DNA from: Priestia filamentosa
GTDB taxonomy: Bacteria; Bacillota; Bacilli; Bacillales; Bacillaceae_H
Length of the DNA: 64,000 nt
Assembly: GCF_900177535.1 (NCBI RefSeq)
Contig: NZ_FXAJ01000013.1
Span: 1 to 64,000, forward strand
Direction: 5' to 3'
The translations under genes and the position numbers were made by a program. Numbering within the stretch: the stretch's first letter is position 1; each line of letters starts with the position of its first letter. The notes below the pieces were generated by a model. It was not told the DNA's origin and ran no database searches. It was given only the letters and a program-made list of their open reading frames with translations. Below are positions 9,425 through 17,678 of this stretch, one piece after another.

Positions 9425-10552
9425 TTATCGTATAGCACAACGGTTAGGTCCAATTTCCATTTCACGCTGTTTTTCTTTGTCTGGGTTGACTTTCCCCATG
9501 TTTGTTTCTCGAATTTCTTGATAAGCATTAGGTTGAGGTGGTAAATTATCAGTCACTAGGTGTCTAAATTCTGTTTCATCTTCAATGTTTAAGCCATGGT
9601 TCTCAGTAAACAAGGTTCCTAGCTTCTTACCTACACTGCCATCTTCATTTAATTCATCGATCACCATAAAATGAGCAGGCAATACGATTAACTCATTTGA
9701 TAATTCTTTATATCGTTTATAAAGGGTTTCGCGTAAATCTCCCACCCAATCTTCTGCCATACCAGCTAAATCAGGTCTACCAATGGAATCGATAAACAGA
9801 ATATCACCTGAAAGAAGATATTGGTCATCCACCACGAATGAAGTAGAACCAATCGTGTGACCCGGAGAATAAATTGGTTGAATTGCAATTGTTGTCTTTC
9901 CAATTGTCACATTATGTCCTTCTTCTAATGGTTGATAATGGAATACCACTTCCTCTGCATCTTTCGGTGGTAACCAGTAAGTGGCCTTTGTTTGTTCGGC
10001 TATAGCTCTTCCGCCTGAAATATGGTCAGCATGAAGATGTGTATCAAATACATGAGTAATGGTTACGCCTAGTTCCTTGGCGAAATCGATATAAATATCG
10101 GCCATACGGGTAGCATCCATAATTGCTGCTTCTCCGTTTGATGTGACCATATAGGATAAACATCCTTTACCCATTCGAACGAATTGATACAGCTCTCCAC
10201 CGTCTTTTAAATCGCCCACTTTTACAGGTTCTAAATGTTCACTCCACGCTTTCATTCCACCTTTAAGGTAGTAGACTATAAGCCCAGCTTCCGAAAGCAT
10301 ATCGGATACCATTACAGATGACCCTTCTTTGGCGCAAACCACCAATACTTCTTTATCAGAAGGTATTTGGTCTAAAATATCTTCGACCCCATCTAAAAGA
10401 TCAAAGTAAGGTACATTTAAATAATCAAAATAATGGCCTTCAATTTTCCAATCGCTAAAATCACTTTCATTCCGAACATCGAGAATAAATAAAGGTTCTT
10501 TGTTCACGATTTTTTGTGTCACTTTTTTTGCCGTAAGGGCTTGTACGGTCAT
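9425..10552 (-). CDS. cstB: Rhodanese-persulfide dioxygenase fusion (CstB/ETHE1-like)
   Basis: A 375-residue protein. Residues 10-107 are a rhodanese domain with Cys73 in [10 protein letters not shown]. Residues 120-320 are a metallo-beta-lactamase fold with THLHADH (His172, His174, Asp176, His177), SPGHT (His232) and SGD (Asp250), the iron site of persulfide dioxygenases. Likely reaction: oxidation of low-molecular-weight persulfide to sulfite and thiol, with the rhodanese domain feeding or using sulfane sulfur. Staphylococcal CstB has its rhodanese part after the dioxygenase, so the domain order here differs. The C-terminal 50 residues are Asn/Glu/Lys rich. Confidence 0.88.
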   Translation of the reverse strand: MTVQALTAKKVTQKIVNKEPLFILDVRNESDFSDWKIEGHYFDYLNVPYFDLLDGVEDILDQIPSDKEVLVVCAKEGSSVMVSDMLSEAGLIVYYLKGGMKAWSEHLEPVKVGDLKDGGELYQFVRMGKGCLSYMVTSNGEAAIMDATRMADIYIDFAKELGVTITHVFDTHLHADHISGGRAIAEQTKATYWLPPKDAEEVVFHYQPLEEGHNVTIGKTTIAIQPIYSPGHTIGSTSFVVDDQYLLSGDILFIDSIGRPDLAGMAEDWVGDLRETLYKRYKELSNELIVLPAHFMVIDELNEDGSVGKKLGTLFTENHGLNIEDETEFRHLVTDNLPPQPNAYQEIRETNMGKVNPDKEKQREMEIGPNRCAIR

Positions 10553-10602
10553 TATAAATCCCTCCTACAGTACATGATTCATAACCTAATCTAAGAGAAA
10601 AA

Positions 10603-10998
10603 TTAGAAGGTTAGGGACACATTTGCATCCTTAGCAAAAGCTAAAAAGGTAACAGCTCCGCCTACCTCAATGCCTTCTACAAAGTCTTCTTTTGTTAATC
10701 CCATAACGTCCATTGTCATTTGACAGCCAATGAATTTAACGCCCATTTCTTGTGCCATTTCCACAAGTTCCGGGATAGAAGGTACGTTTGCTTTCTTAAA
10801 TCCCTCTGCAAAGTGTTCTTTCCCTTCTGGCATCTCTAAGTGTTTGTGACCTTCCTTATGAATTAGATTCAACCCTTCAAATGTAAAGAAAATCGATACT
10901 TCTTGATCACTTGCTGCTGCCGCAGTGGCAATATTAAAAACTTTATAGGCATCAAATAACCCACCATTTGCCGCAATAATAGCTACTTTTGAACTCAT
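10603..10998 (-). CDS. DsrE/DsrF-like sulfur-transfer protein
   Basis: A 131-residue DsrE-like fold protein. The N-terminus KVAIIAANGGLFDAYKVFNI and the middle MGVKFIGCQMTMDVMGL place the likely persulfide-carrying Cys in GCQMTMD (about 97). It is a homologue of the gene at 12105 (VACTMTMDLLGL), which carries an extra insertion. It probably accepts sulfane sulfur from TusA. It lies between the dioxygenase and the TusA-rhodanese gene with short gaps, so it is co-transcribed. Confidence 0.88.
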   Translation of the reverse strand: MSSKVAIIAANGGLFDAYKVFNIATAAAASDQEVSIFFTFEGLNLIHKEGHKHLEMPEGKEHFAEGFKKANVPSIPELVEMAQEMGVKFIGCQMTMDVMGLTKEDFVEGIEVGGAVTFLAFAKDANVSLTF

Positions 10999-11015
10999 TT
11001 TGTTTCCCCCTTTGA

Positions 11016-11573
11016 CTACTCTGTTTTTCCTGTCCAGTCACGCATACCTGGGACCACATTGATTAAGTTTTTAAATCCTTGTTTCTTCATAGTTTGGGCT
11101 GCTGCTTCACTTCTTCTTCCAGAGTGGCAAATTACATAAATTTCATCTTCCTTGTTGAGCTCATTTGAACGTTTTTCCACTTCCCCAAGAGGAATATGCA
11201 CAACGCCTGGAATATGAGCTTCCTCATACTCTTCTCGTTCACGAACATCTAAAATATGGAGAGGTTTATCACTTTCCACTTTCTTTTTAAATTCATCTAA
11301 TGAAATCTCAGGAATAGATGTTGTCTGTGCTGATGAGTCAGCTCCACCTTTACGAAGAAAATGATGAAGAACATCTCCTTCTGTTTCAGTGCCTAAATAT
11401 TCGTGACCTGTACTTTTTGCCCAAGCTTGTAAATCAGCTGTAGATCCTTTATCTGTTGCTTGGATTTCTAATACTTCACCAGCCTTTAAATCATTCATTT
11501 TCTTCTTCGTTTTTACAATCGGCATGGGACATGCTAATCCTTTTGCATCTAGTACCACATTTGCTTGAATCAT
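11016..11573 (-). CDS. TusA-rhodanese fusion sulfurtransferase (CstA-like, without DsrE domain)
   Basis: A 185-residue protein. Residues 1-77 are a TusA domain with Cys15 in CPMP, and 88-183 are a rhodanese with Cys149 in the loop CHSGRR. Staphylococcal CstA joins TusA, rhodanese and DsrE in one chain; here the DsrE part is a separate gene next door (10603). It probably relays persulfide sulfur between the carriers of this operon. Good AAGGAGG site. A degenerate copy of the CstR-type operator (GGGGGTATATA, about 11596-11613) lies just upstream. Confidence 0.9.
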   Translation of the reverse strand: MIQANVVLDAKGLACPMPIVKTKKKMNDLKAGEVLEIQATDKGSTADLQAWAKSTGHEYLGTETEGDVLHHFLRKGGADSSAQTTSIPEISLDEFKKKVESDKPLHILDVREREEYEEAHIPGVVHIPLGEVEKRSNELNKEDEIYVICHSGRRSEAAAQTMKKQGFKNLINVVPGMRDWTGKTE

Positions 11574-11688
11574 ACTATTTCCTCCTTATTTCAAAATAGG
11601 TGTGGGGGTATATAAAAAGTTGAAGTTGGACTGCTTTGTATGTTGATTTCCTTATTTCTATAACCAAAGCAGTTTATGGCTTCTCAGG

Positions 11689-12057
11689 TTAATGCCATGC
11701 ATTCATTCCACCTTTTATATTGGTAACATGTTTAAATCCTTGCTTTTTCAGTATCTTACTGGCCTTCATACTTCTCATTCCACTTTGACAAATCACTAAA
11801 ACTTCCTGATTTTTTGATAGTTGATGAGATTGGTTTGGAAGTTCTGACAAAGGGATATTCTGAAAGCCTTTAATATGTCTTGCGCCAAACTCATGAGGCG
11901 TTCGTACATCAATAAACTGTTTCCCTTTTTTCTTTAGCTCTGATTTTAAATCTAAAGTAGTAATCTGGTTAATCCCTTTTGGTGGAAGGAAACGTTGAAT
12001 TAAGAACCATCCGACAAACAAAAACAATAAGATATTAATGATGGTGCTACTATCCAT
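11689..12057 (-). CDS. Membrane-anchored rhodanese
   Basis: A 122-residue protein. Residues 5-24 are one hydrophobic segment, so the rhodanese domain (33-121) is tethered at the membrane, probably on the cytoplasmic face because of the following basic residues. The active Cys90 sits in the loop CQSGMR, and GGMNAW closes the domain. It belongs to the sulfur operon, between two DsrE genes. It may hand sulfur to, or collect it from, a membrane partner such as the TauE exporter. Confidence 0.88.
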   Translation of the reverse strand: MDSSTIINILLFLFVGWFLIQRFLPPKGINQITTLDLKSELKKKGKQFIDVRTPHEFGARHIKGFQNIPLSELPNQSHQLSKNQEVLVICQSGMRSMKASKILKKQGFKHVTNIKGGMNAWH

Positions 12058-12104
12058 AGTATTTAGTCACCTCTCTTCATTTATTTATCCAATTTTAAGG
12101 GATA

Positions 12105-12587
12105 TTAAATAAATAAGTTGACGTTTCCGTCTTCAGCATCTGCTAAATAGGCAGCTACGCCTGCATAGTCAATGTCATCTAACAACTCTTTTTCCTGTAA
12201 TCCTAGAAGATCCATCGTCATCGTACAAGCTACAAGCTTTACGTCTTGTTCTTGAGCCATTTCAATCAACTGAGGCAAAGTAAGCGCATTATGTTTTTTT
12301 ATCACATTTTTAATCATTTTAGGTCCCATACCTGCAAAGTTCATTTTAGACAATCCCATTTTGTCAGCACCACGAGGCATCATTTTTCCAAACATTTTTT
12401 CAAGAAAGCCTTTTTTGACAGGTACTAGTTCTTCCTTACGTAAAGCATTTAGTCCCCAAAATGTATGGAAAATGGTTACTTCATGGTCATAGGCAGCTGC
12501 CCCATTTGCAATAATATAAGCTGCCATCGCCTTATCATAATCCCCACTAAATAATACAATCGTTGTACGCTTTTTCTGTTCTGTCAT
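12105..12587 (-). CDS. DsrE-like sulfur-transfer protein with an internal insertion
   Basis: 160 residues from the ATG at 12587; GAGGAGG is 6-12 bases upstream, and the alternative TTG at 12602 overlaps that site. The fold matches the DsrE protein at 10603, with the Cys in VACTMTMD. Between the two halves it has a roughly 35-residue Lys/Met-rich insertion (KMFGKMMPRGADKMGLSKMN). First gene of the minus-strand operon, preceded by two CstR-type palindromes. Confidence 0.87.
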   Translation of the reverse strand: MTEQKKRTTIVLFSGDYDKAMAAYIIANGAAAYDHEVTIFHTFWGLNALRKEELVPVKKGFLEKMFGKMMPRGADKMGLSKMNFAGMGPKMIKNVIKKHNALTLPQLIEMAQEQDVKLVACTMTMDLLGLQEKELLDDIDYAGVAAYLADAEDGNVNLFI

Positions 12588-12609
12588 GTTGTTCCTCCTC
12601 AATAAAACT

Positions 12610-12623
12610 TACCCCGCAGGGTA
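12610..12623. promoter_or_regulatory. Putative CstR operator (proximal)
   Basis: TACCC-CGCA-GGGTA, a G/C-tract palindrome with AT flanks as bound by CsoR/CstR-family repressors. It lies 23 bases before the operon's first start codon. Confidence 0.6.
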
Positions 12624-12700
12624 TATTTTTAATCAAAAAAATATTGAATGTAGATAAAAAGAGAGATAATGAATGAGTTTTTTCTTATCCATCTTATACA

Positions 12701-12718
12701 TATACCTGTATGGGTATA
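12701..12718. promoter_or_regulatory. Putative CstR operator (promoter of the sulfur operon)
   Basis: TATACCTGTATGGGTATA, inverted arms ATACC and GGGTAT. It lies in the gap between cstR (12775) and the operon, overlapping a TATAAT-like stretch, so it is well placed to block transcription of the minus-strand genes. Confidence 0.7.
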
Positions 12719-12774
12719 TTATAATACCGAAGAGTACTCGTCAACCCTAAACTTTATAGGTTGATGAATATTCT

Positions 12775-13035
12775 CTATCTACTTTTCACCAATAAGTTAA
12801 CAGCTTCTTTTACTAAGTTCTCTGTATCTTCTCCATTCTTAATACTTTCACGAACACAGTGTTCCAGGTTGGTACTCACAATAACCCCCATTGCTCGGTC
12901 AATCGCATTACGTGAAGCTGCTAATTGAGTGACAACGTCTCTACAATCTTTCCCCTGTTCCATCATACTTAACACACCTTTAATTTGTCCTTCAATTCGA
13001 CGTAGGCGGTTTTTAACCTGCTGATCATATTCCAT
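12775..13035 (-). CDS. cstR: Persulfide-sensing repressor of the CsoR/CstR family
   Basis: 86 residues from the ATG at 13035, which has AAAGGA upstream; an ATG four codons earlier lies directly on that site. With this start the two conserved cysteines are Cys31 (KDCRD) and Cys60 (LEHC), the numbering of staphylococcal CstR. The copper-sensing CsoR branch has His four residues before the second Cys; here that residue is Asn56, which points to a sulfur rather than a copper sensor. It should repress the sulfur operon until persulfides link the two cysteines. Confidence 0.88.
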   Translation of the reverse strand: MEYDQQVKNRLRRIEGQIKGVLSMMEQGKDCRDVVTQLAASRNAIDRAMGVIVSTNLEHCVRESIKNGEDTENLVKEAVNLLVKSR

Positions 13036-13055
13036 ATTGTCAACCATCCTTTCTT

Positions 13056-13436
13056 TTATTTACATGTGCATGTTGCTAACTCATAACTATATATACAAAT
13101 CCCTTTTCTTCTTAAAAAACGTACTCCTAAGTTTAATTCTATCCTATCTGTAGCGATTATGTGTATCTTTTCTGGTGGAATTTCTAAATAGAAACGCTTT
13201 AGATACTCATATGGAATGTTTAATATATGATGATTAGAATAAGGAGTGACGTCATGATAATTCCTTATATCTACTATCGCCATATTTTGATCTTCTAAAT
13301 TCTCTTTATTTATACAATGGATATCCTTTACAGGATAATAACGTCTATATATAGTAAGAATAATAAGGAGTAAAAATAAAATAATAAAATAACTAATGTA
13401 GTACACCACCTTATTAATGACAATGATGTTGTTCAC
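13056..13436 (-). CDS. Membrane-anchored rhodanese-like protein without the catalytic cysteine
   Basis: A 126-residue protein with a hydrophobic segment at about 10-29 and a rhodanese-like domain at 40-122 (MAIVDIRNYHDVTPYSNHHI). The active-site loop, where a Cys is expected, reads IIATDRIELNLG, so it cannot form a persulfide there. A CTCK motif ends the protein. It is co-transcribed with cstR (20-base gap). It may serve as a scaffold or sensor partner; a decayed enzyme is the alternative. Confidence 0.75.
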   Translation of the reverse strand: MNNIIVINKVVYYISYFIILFLLLIILTIYRRYYPVKDIHCINKENLEDQNMAIVDIRNYHDVTPYSNHHILNIPYEYLKRFYLEIPPEKIHIIATDRIELNLGVRFLRRKGICIYSYELATCTCK

Positions 13437-13446
13437 AAATCAACTA

Positions 13447-13464
13447 TATACCCCTATAGGTATA
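13447..13464. promoter_or_regulatory. Putative CstR operator upstream of the rhodanese-like/cstR pair
   Basis: TATACCCCTATAGGTATA, a near-perfect palindrome, 10 bases before the GTG/ATG region of the gene at 13436. Its presence suggests autoregulation of cstR. Confidence 0.7.
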
Positions 13465-14061
13465 ATGTCAAGTGTAGAATTATCACTTTCCTAAAGGTAA
13501 GAAGAGTAGACACCCTTTAGAATATACTGTTAATTCCTTTTATGTGGTTATATGGTTTTCCCACTAACACTTGAGGACCAATAGAAAAACAATTCACAAC
13601 TAGTACACTTACGAGTAGCACGTAAAATTGCATCTTTACAATTCTACAATCTAAGCGAAAAAGTCCAATGGAATCAAAGGTGTAGTTAACATACCCTATA
13701 TTATAGGACTCAAATTTTACATCTAATGGAATAATCTCTGCAAAACAGAAAAAAATCACAAAATATGATCCTATAGTTGTATGTTTCCATTGCCATAACT
13801 ACTATAGAATTGTGGGGTAAACTTCTATATTTACCGTAAATTACCCTGTTGCTAGTTTATTTCTTTTTCCCTTAAAAGAACATCTTTTTATTCAGTTTTC
13901 AAGCTTTCTTTCAAAATGGAAAACGTCCCCACACCTACCACAACCACCCTTGTCATACCTTTAACAAGGGTTCAACTATATAACTATATAGGTACATGAA
14001 GCTATAAAATTGTCCGTATTACTCATGTATTCCCAAAAAGTTAAAAGAAGATTAGAACAGT
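13465..14061. other. Non-coding gap containing a 52-base motif repeated inverted at 61236
   Basis: No convincing gene lies here; an 80-codon minus-strand frame at 13517..13759 has no ribosome site and no recognisable content. At 13916..13967 a C-rich block (ATGGAAAACGTCCCCACACC, then TACCACAACCACCCTTGTC) matches 49 of 52 bases of the reverse complement of 61236..61287. Confidence 0.7.
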
Positions 14062-14499
14062 CTAATCTCCTTTCATCTCTGTCATTTCTTCTTTGATGAC
14101 TTTAAAATCATCTTCACTTATTTCTAAATGGCCAAATCGAAACGAATAACCCCAATACTTCTTATTTTTAATAAAAGAGAGCTGGGGAATTAAAGGATGA
14201 ATAGATGTTTCTGTACACTCCGTAAAATCTATCCTTCTTCGGAAGGGTATAAAATCATTTCCCATATCAAATTGAAAGATATAATCATCAACAACTCGTC
14301 CTAAAGCTGTAAATTTTTGATAGGGAGTACTTTCATTAAGCTGTACCTTTGGAGAATAATAAATGATCCAATCGCCCGTCTTCATCTTTTTTAAAGGAGC
14401 TTCCTTACCATGACAAAGTTGAGCAAAACCACCTTGAACGCCCTTCATTACATGGTCGCGAGAAGCCACTCCAACCCAATATCTTATATTCTTTTCCAT
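14062..14499 (-). CDS. EVE-domain protein
   Basis: 145 residues from the ATG at 14499. The whole chain looks like an EVE (PUA-related) domain: RYWVGVASRDHVMKGVQGGF at the start, the basic GDWIIYYSPK strand, and the C-terminal LSFIKNKKYWGYSFRFGHLEI. EVE domains bind modified nucleotides, in DNA or RNA. It overlaps the upstream rhodanese stop by a few bases if an earlier start is used, so the two are translated together. Its role in a MarR-rhodanese operon is unclear. Confidence 0.82.
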   Translation of the reverse strand: MEKNIRYWVGVASRDHVMKGVQGGFAQLCHGKEAPLKKMKTGDWIIYYSPKVQLNESTPYQKFTALGRVVDDYIFQFDMGNDFIPFRRRIDFTECTETSIHPLIPQLSFIKNKKYWGYSFRFGHLEISEDDFKVIKEEMTEMKGD

Positions 14500-14504
14500 G
14501 TAAA

Positions 14505-14897
14505 TTAACACCCACAATGATTGGATAGAGGATTATCTGGAGTGGCTGTTGAGACTGGAAAGTTCATTTCCTGCCATGCAGCAATTCCCCCCGTTAATTC
14601 TTTTACGTCATACCCTTGTTCCAATAAAGATTTGGCAACTTTAGCAGCTGTATTGCACCAAACATCCCAACAATAAAGGATAATCTTCTTGTCCTTGGGA
14701 ATCTCATCTAAACGATTGTCTAATTCTTGTTCGGGTATAACGTGGGAATCCTTAATCGTTATACTTCTTACATGAGCAGGACCATTCCTAACATCAATTA
14801 AAAAGTATTGTTCTGGATTCATTTTCTTTGCTTTTATGTAATCCATGGGGCTTATAGTCGCTTGAAGACGTGCATTAAAATAATCGAGTGCGTTCAT
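14505..14897 (-). CDS. Rhodanese-domain sulfurtransferase
   Basis: 130 residues from the ATG at 14897, with GGAGG 10 bases upstream. The rhodanese domain has Cys76 in the loop LYCWDVWCNTAA with a second Cys81 nearby, and GGIAAW at its end. The protein ends HCGC. It follows the MarR gene (the GGAGG site lies just past the MarR stop at 14918) and precedes the EVE gene, so the three form one operon. Confidence 0.87.
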   Translation of the reverse strand: MNALDYFNARLQATISPMDYIKAKKMNPEQYFLIDVRNGPAHVRSITIKDSHVIPEQELDNRLDEIPKDKKIILYCWDVWCNTAAKVAKSLLEQGYDVKELTGGIAAWQEMNFPVSTATPDNPLSNHCGC

Positions 14898-14917
14898 TTG
14901 GTATAACCTCCAGTTTT

Positions 14918-15337
14918 CTATAGTGACTTCCAAATTCTAATCAAAAAATCTTTCAACAATTGTCTTTCTTGCTGATTTAAAGGCGTTAAAACTTCTGATT
15001 CTACATCAGTTAGAAGTTCCCAACGTGAATGCAGTACTTCCTTTCCTTTTCCCGTAATTAAAAGACTATAAGATCTTCGGTCATTAGGGTTCTTGGTTCT
15101 CTCCACAAATCCTAACGTTTCCAAATGATCAATATGACTGACCATCGTCGTTCGATCAATTTGTAGGTTGTCCGATATATCTTTTTGAGAGGAATATGGA
15201 TTTTCCTCAATAAATAAAAGAACGCCATATTGTCTTGAATTGATGTTAAAAGGAACCAGTCCTTCAGCAAACTTATTTTCCATTTGTTGAAGAGCCTTTC
15301 CAAGTAAAAAACCATAAGATTGATTCCACTTATTCAT
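14918..15337 (-). CDS. MarR-family transcriptional regulator
   Basis: A 139-residue winged-helix protein. The recognition region reads SSQKDISDNLQIDRTTMVSH and the wing FVERTKNPNDRRSYSLLITGKG, both typical of MarR. It probably represses its own operon (with rhodanese and EVE genes). No cysteine is present, so it is not a thiol sensor by itself. A TCAGT-n3-ACTGA palindrome lies in the promoter region. Confidence 0.88.
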   Translation of the reverse strand: MNKWNQSYGFLLGKALQQMENKFAEGLVPFNINSRQYGVLLFIEENPYSSQKDISDNLQIDRTTMVSHIDHLETLGFVERTKNPNDRRSYSLLITGKGKEVLHSRWELLTDVESEVLTPLNQQERQLLKDFLIRIWKSL

Positions 15338-15360
15338 CTAAGTCCTCACCTCACTATATT

Positions 15361-15391
15361 AATCAGTAAAGTATATAATCAGTATAACTGA
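15361..15391. promoter_or_regulatory. Putative MarR operator
   Basis: The palindrome TCAGTATAACTGA (15379..15391) is preceded by a second half-site AATCAGTAAA at 15361. It lies 25-55 bases upstream of the MarR start, next to a TATATAAT-like -10. Confidence 0.55.
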
Positions 15392-15593
15392 CTATTTTTC
15401 AAAAAACAAGTAAATACTTATAGTGGTTTACTATCATAGCAACAGCAGATCACTTCGGAAGTATTTACCATGAGGTTGATTAGAGAAAGCAAAAAATCGC
15501 AAACTGATTAATTAACAATAATTTGGAACTTTTCTCTTTTATGAACGAGCATAACTTCCCTATCCATTAATTACCTTTTTATCTGTAAAAAGT

Positions 15594-15745
15594 AAACACA
15601 AATGAATAGTTCGCAAAGTGAACGTCCGTAAAAGTTTACTTTTACGGTCATTTCCTTTTGATTAGAAATCTAGCCTTTTTAATGTTCATTTAAGTTTAAA
15701 AATAAATTACGAACGTCCTCATAAAATCATACACTTTTACGAACG
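15594..15745. other. Presumed res (resolvase recombination) site region
   Basis: Just upstream of the resolvase lies a 22-base palindrome (15626..15647): CCGTAAAAGT, TT, ACTTTTACGG. Further half sites are GTTCGC-n3-GTGAAC (15609) and two ACGAACGT repeats (15709 and 15739), one next to ACTTTTACG. Several binding subsites with a two-base centre fit the layout of Tn3-type res sites. A 54-base related segment is at 62091..62144 in inverted orientation. Confidence 0.6.
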
Positions 15746-15790
15746 TTTTTGATAGAATAATAGGGAGAGAAACACAAAAGGAGTATAAAA

Positions 15791-16411
15791 ATGGAAAATA
15801 GAAAATTTGGATACATACGAGTAAGCAGCCGAGATCAAAATGAGGGTCGTCAACTTCAATCCATGGAGGAAGCTGGAATTTCCCCTCGGGATATTTTCAT
15901 TGATAAGCAAAGTGGGAAAAATTTCAATCGAGAACAGTATCAACTGATGAAACGAATGATGCGTAAAGGAGATATTCTTTATATTCATTCTCTAGATCGC
16001 TTTGGCCGTAATAAGGAAGAAATTTTACAAGAATGGAATGCCATTACAAAAGAGATTGAGGCAGACATTGTGGTCTTAGATATGCCGTTGTTGGATACTA
16101 CTCAATACAAGAATAGTTTGGGAACCTTTATTGCAGATTTAGTTTTGCAGATTCTTTCATGGATGGCAGAAGAGGAACGAGATCGTATTCGGAAACGTCA
16201 GCGCGAAGGGATTGATGCTGCACTCAAAGGTGGTGTATCTTTTGGACGTCCTAAAGCTCAGGTTAGTCAAGAATTCATTGAAGCTTATAATCGATGGAGA
16301 AATAAGGAGATTACAGCTGTACAAGCGATGAAAGAGGCTAATGTTAAAAAGACAACTTTTTATAAATTAGTGAAGGAACATGAGGGTACCTTTAATAAGA
16401 TCAATATATAA
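15791..16411 (+). CDS. Serine recombinase (Tn3-type resolvase)
   Basis: A 206-residue protein. Residues 1-140 are the catalytic domain with GYIRVSSRDQNEGRQ (nucleophile Ser12), LDRFGRN and EEERDRIRKRQREGI. Residues 145-195 are the C-terminal helix-turn-helix (TAVQAMKEANVKKTTFYKLV). It cuts DNA with two-base staggers and probably resolves plasmid multimers. The AAAGGAG site precedes the ATG. The upstream palindromes are its likely targets. Confidence 0.93.
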   Translation: MENRKFGYIRVSSRDQNEGRQLQSMEEAGISPRDIFIDKQSGKNFNREQYQLMKRMMRKGDILYIHSLDRFGRNKEEILQEWNAITKEIEADIVVLDMPLLDTTQYKNSLGTFIADLVLQILSWMAEEERDRIRKRQREGIDAALKGGVSFGRPKAQVSQEFIEAYNRWRNKEITAVQAMKEANVKKTTFYKLVKEHEGTFNKINI

Positions 16412-16495
16412 TAGGAAGAAACTCGTCAAAAAAACTCTTACTCATTCAAGATTTTTTCTAGTTAATGAGATTATTAAATTTAAGGAGTGTATAAA

Positions 16496-16825
16496 ATGAC
16501 CTACCTACTACAAGTTGATTTTAAATTTGAGGGACCTTTTGGTAATGATCTGACAAATGCTTTTACGGACATAGCAAACAGTATTAATAAGGAAAAGGGG
16601 TTCATATGGAAGATATGGACAGAAAATAAAGAAGCTAAAGAAGCCGGGGGAATCTATCTCTTTGAAACAAAAGAAGATGCCGAAAAGTATTTAGATATGC
16701 ATACGAAAAGATTAAAAGGATTCAGCATTACAGGTATTAAAGGAAAGATTTTTGAGACAAATGAACAGCTTACTACTCTTAATCATGGACCTTTAAAGCT
16801 TACTAAAGAAAAAAGGGACTTTTAA
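16496..16825 (+). CDS. YdhR-family putative monooxygenase-fold protein
   Basis: 109 residues from the ATG at 16496, which has AAGGAG 8 bases upstream; a GTG at 16487 overlaps that site. The ferredoxin-like fold is suggested by YLLQVDFKFEGPFG, KGFIWKIWTEN and GGIYLFETKEDAEKYLDMHT, matching the YdhR/dimeric alpha-beta barrel group. The reaction is unknown. It appears to be a single gene after the resolvase. Confidence 0.75.
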   Translation: MTYLLQVDFKFEGPFGNDLTNAFTDIANSINKEKGFIWKIWTENKEAKEAGGIYLFETKEDAEKYLDMHTKRLKGFSITGIKGKIFETNEQLTTLNHGPLKLTKEKRDF

Positions 16826-17190
16826 TCCATCTTTTTTTCAAGTACACTTGAATTTTATCTCATCACGATGTCTAAATAATCCTTACGTTACTTGAACTGA
16901 TATCTATACATATCCTAATATTTATCATGCTTTATATCTGTTTCTTCTGTCTTTTCTTTAGTGACTTTCATTCATGATAAAGATGCTTCTTTTTATTTTT
17001 ATTTATATAAATCAAACCCTGCTATGTATCAAAAACATTCCTTAATGATACATTGATTTTGAGACGTGTTTTAATATAGAAATAAGATGTAATTAAGAAG
17101 AAAAGTCACTTATTCGTGAACCATCTCAAAAACCATGGTTTTTGATATGATTTTTCCACTAAAGTTAATTCATAATAAAGATCAAAGGAT
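16826..17190. other. Non-coding gap with a perfect 20-base palindrome
   Basis: No gene is visible. TCAAAAACCATGGTTTTTGA (17126..17145) is a perfect palindrome. Related half-sites TATCAAAAACATTCC (17027) and TTGATTTTGAGA (17053) lie upstream. A regulator-binding site is possible, but neither neighbour is obviously its target. Confidence 0.5.
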
Positions 17191-17192
17191 AT

Positions 17193-17230
17193 AAAAAAAC
17201 AGCCCATTAGAAACTCGGCTGCTTTTTATT
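17193..17230 (-). terminator. Terminator of the arsR-arsB-arsC operon
   Basis: On the minus strand AAAGCAGCCGAG pairs imperfectly with TAATGGGCTGTTTTTTT. It begins 3 bases after the arsC stop. Confidence 0.75.
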
Positions 17231-17232
17231 AA

Positions 17233-17655
17233 TTATTCACCTGTTTTTGCGAAACGTTGAATACGTTCTGCGATTTCATCACGTACACGTTGAAAGAAGG
17301 CCCATTTCTCTTCATCTGTTCCTTCTGCTTTTGCTGGATCATCAAATCCCCAGTGCTCACGTTTTACATGAGGTGGTGTCATTGGACATTTATCAGCTGC
17401 ATCTCCACATAGAGTCACCACTAAATCTGCGTTATTTAGGATTTCAGGGTCAATAATATCAGATGTTTGGTTTGAAATATTAATATCTACTTCTCGCATT
17501 GCTTTAACCGCATTTGGGTTAAGACCATGTGCTTCAATGCCAGCGCTGTATACATTCCATTCGTTAGCATCTAAATATTTCTTTGCCCAACCTTCTGCCA
17601 TTTGGCTACGACAAGAGTTTCCTGTACATAAGAAATAAATTGTTTTTTTAGACAT
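17233..17655 (-). CDS. arsC: Arsenate reductase, thioredoxin-coupled
   Basis: A 140-residue low-molecular-weight phosphatase-fold enzyme that reduces arsenate to arsenite. It has the P-loop [14 protein letters not shown] (Cys10, Cys15) and the redox pair Cys83/Cys90 in [15 protein letters not shown], the set of the thioredoxin-dependent class (S. aureus pI258, B. subtilis). Last gene of a three-gene operon, 23 bases after arsB. Confidence 0.96.
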   Translation of the reverse strand: MSKKTIYFLCTGNSCRSQMAEGWAKKYLDANEWNVYSAGIEAHGLNPNAVKAMREVDINISNQTSDIIDPEILNNADLVVTLCGDAADKCPMTPPHVKREHWGFDDPAKAEGTDEEKWAFFQRVRDEIAERIQRFAKTGE

Positions 17656-17678
17656 GTGTTAAATCTCCTTTTGATGTG

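Noticed and set aside
12775..13035. Copper-sensing CsoR
   Set aside because: The His four residues before the second Cys is replaced by Asn, both cysteines fall at 31 and 60 as in CstR, and all neighbours are sulfur-transfer genes.
13517..13759. 80-codon minus-strand frame with a hydrophobic stretch
   Set aside because: No ribosome site, no motif, and it lies in a gap that otherwise looks non-coding.
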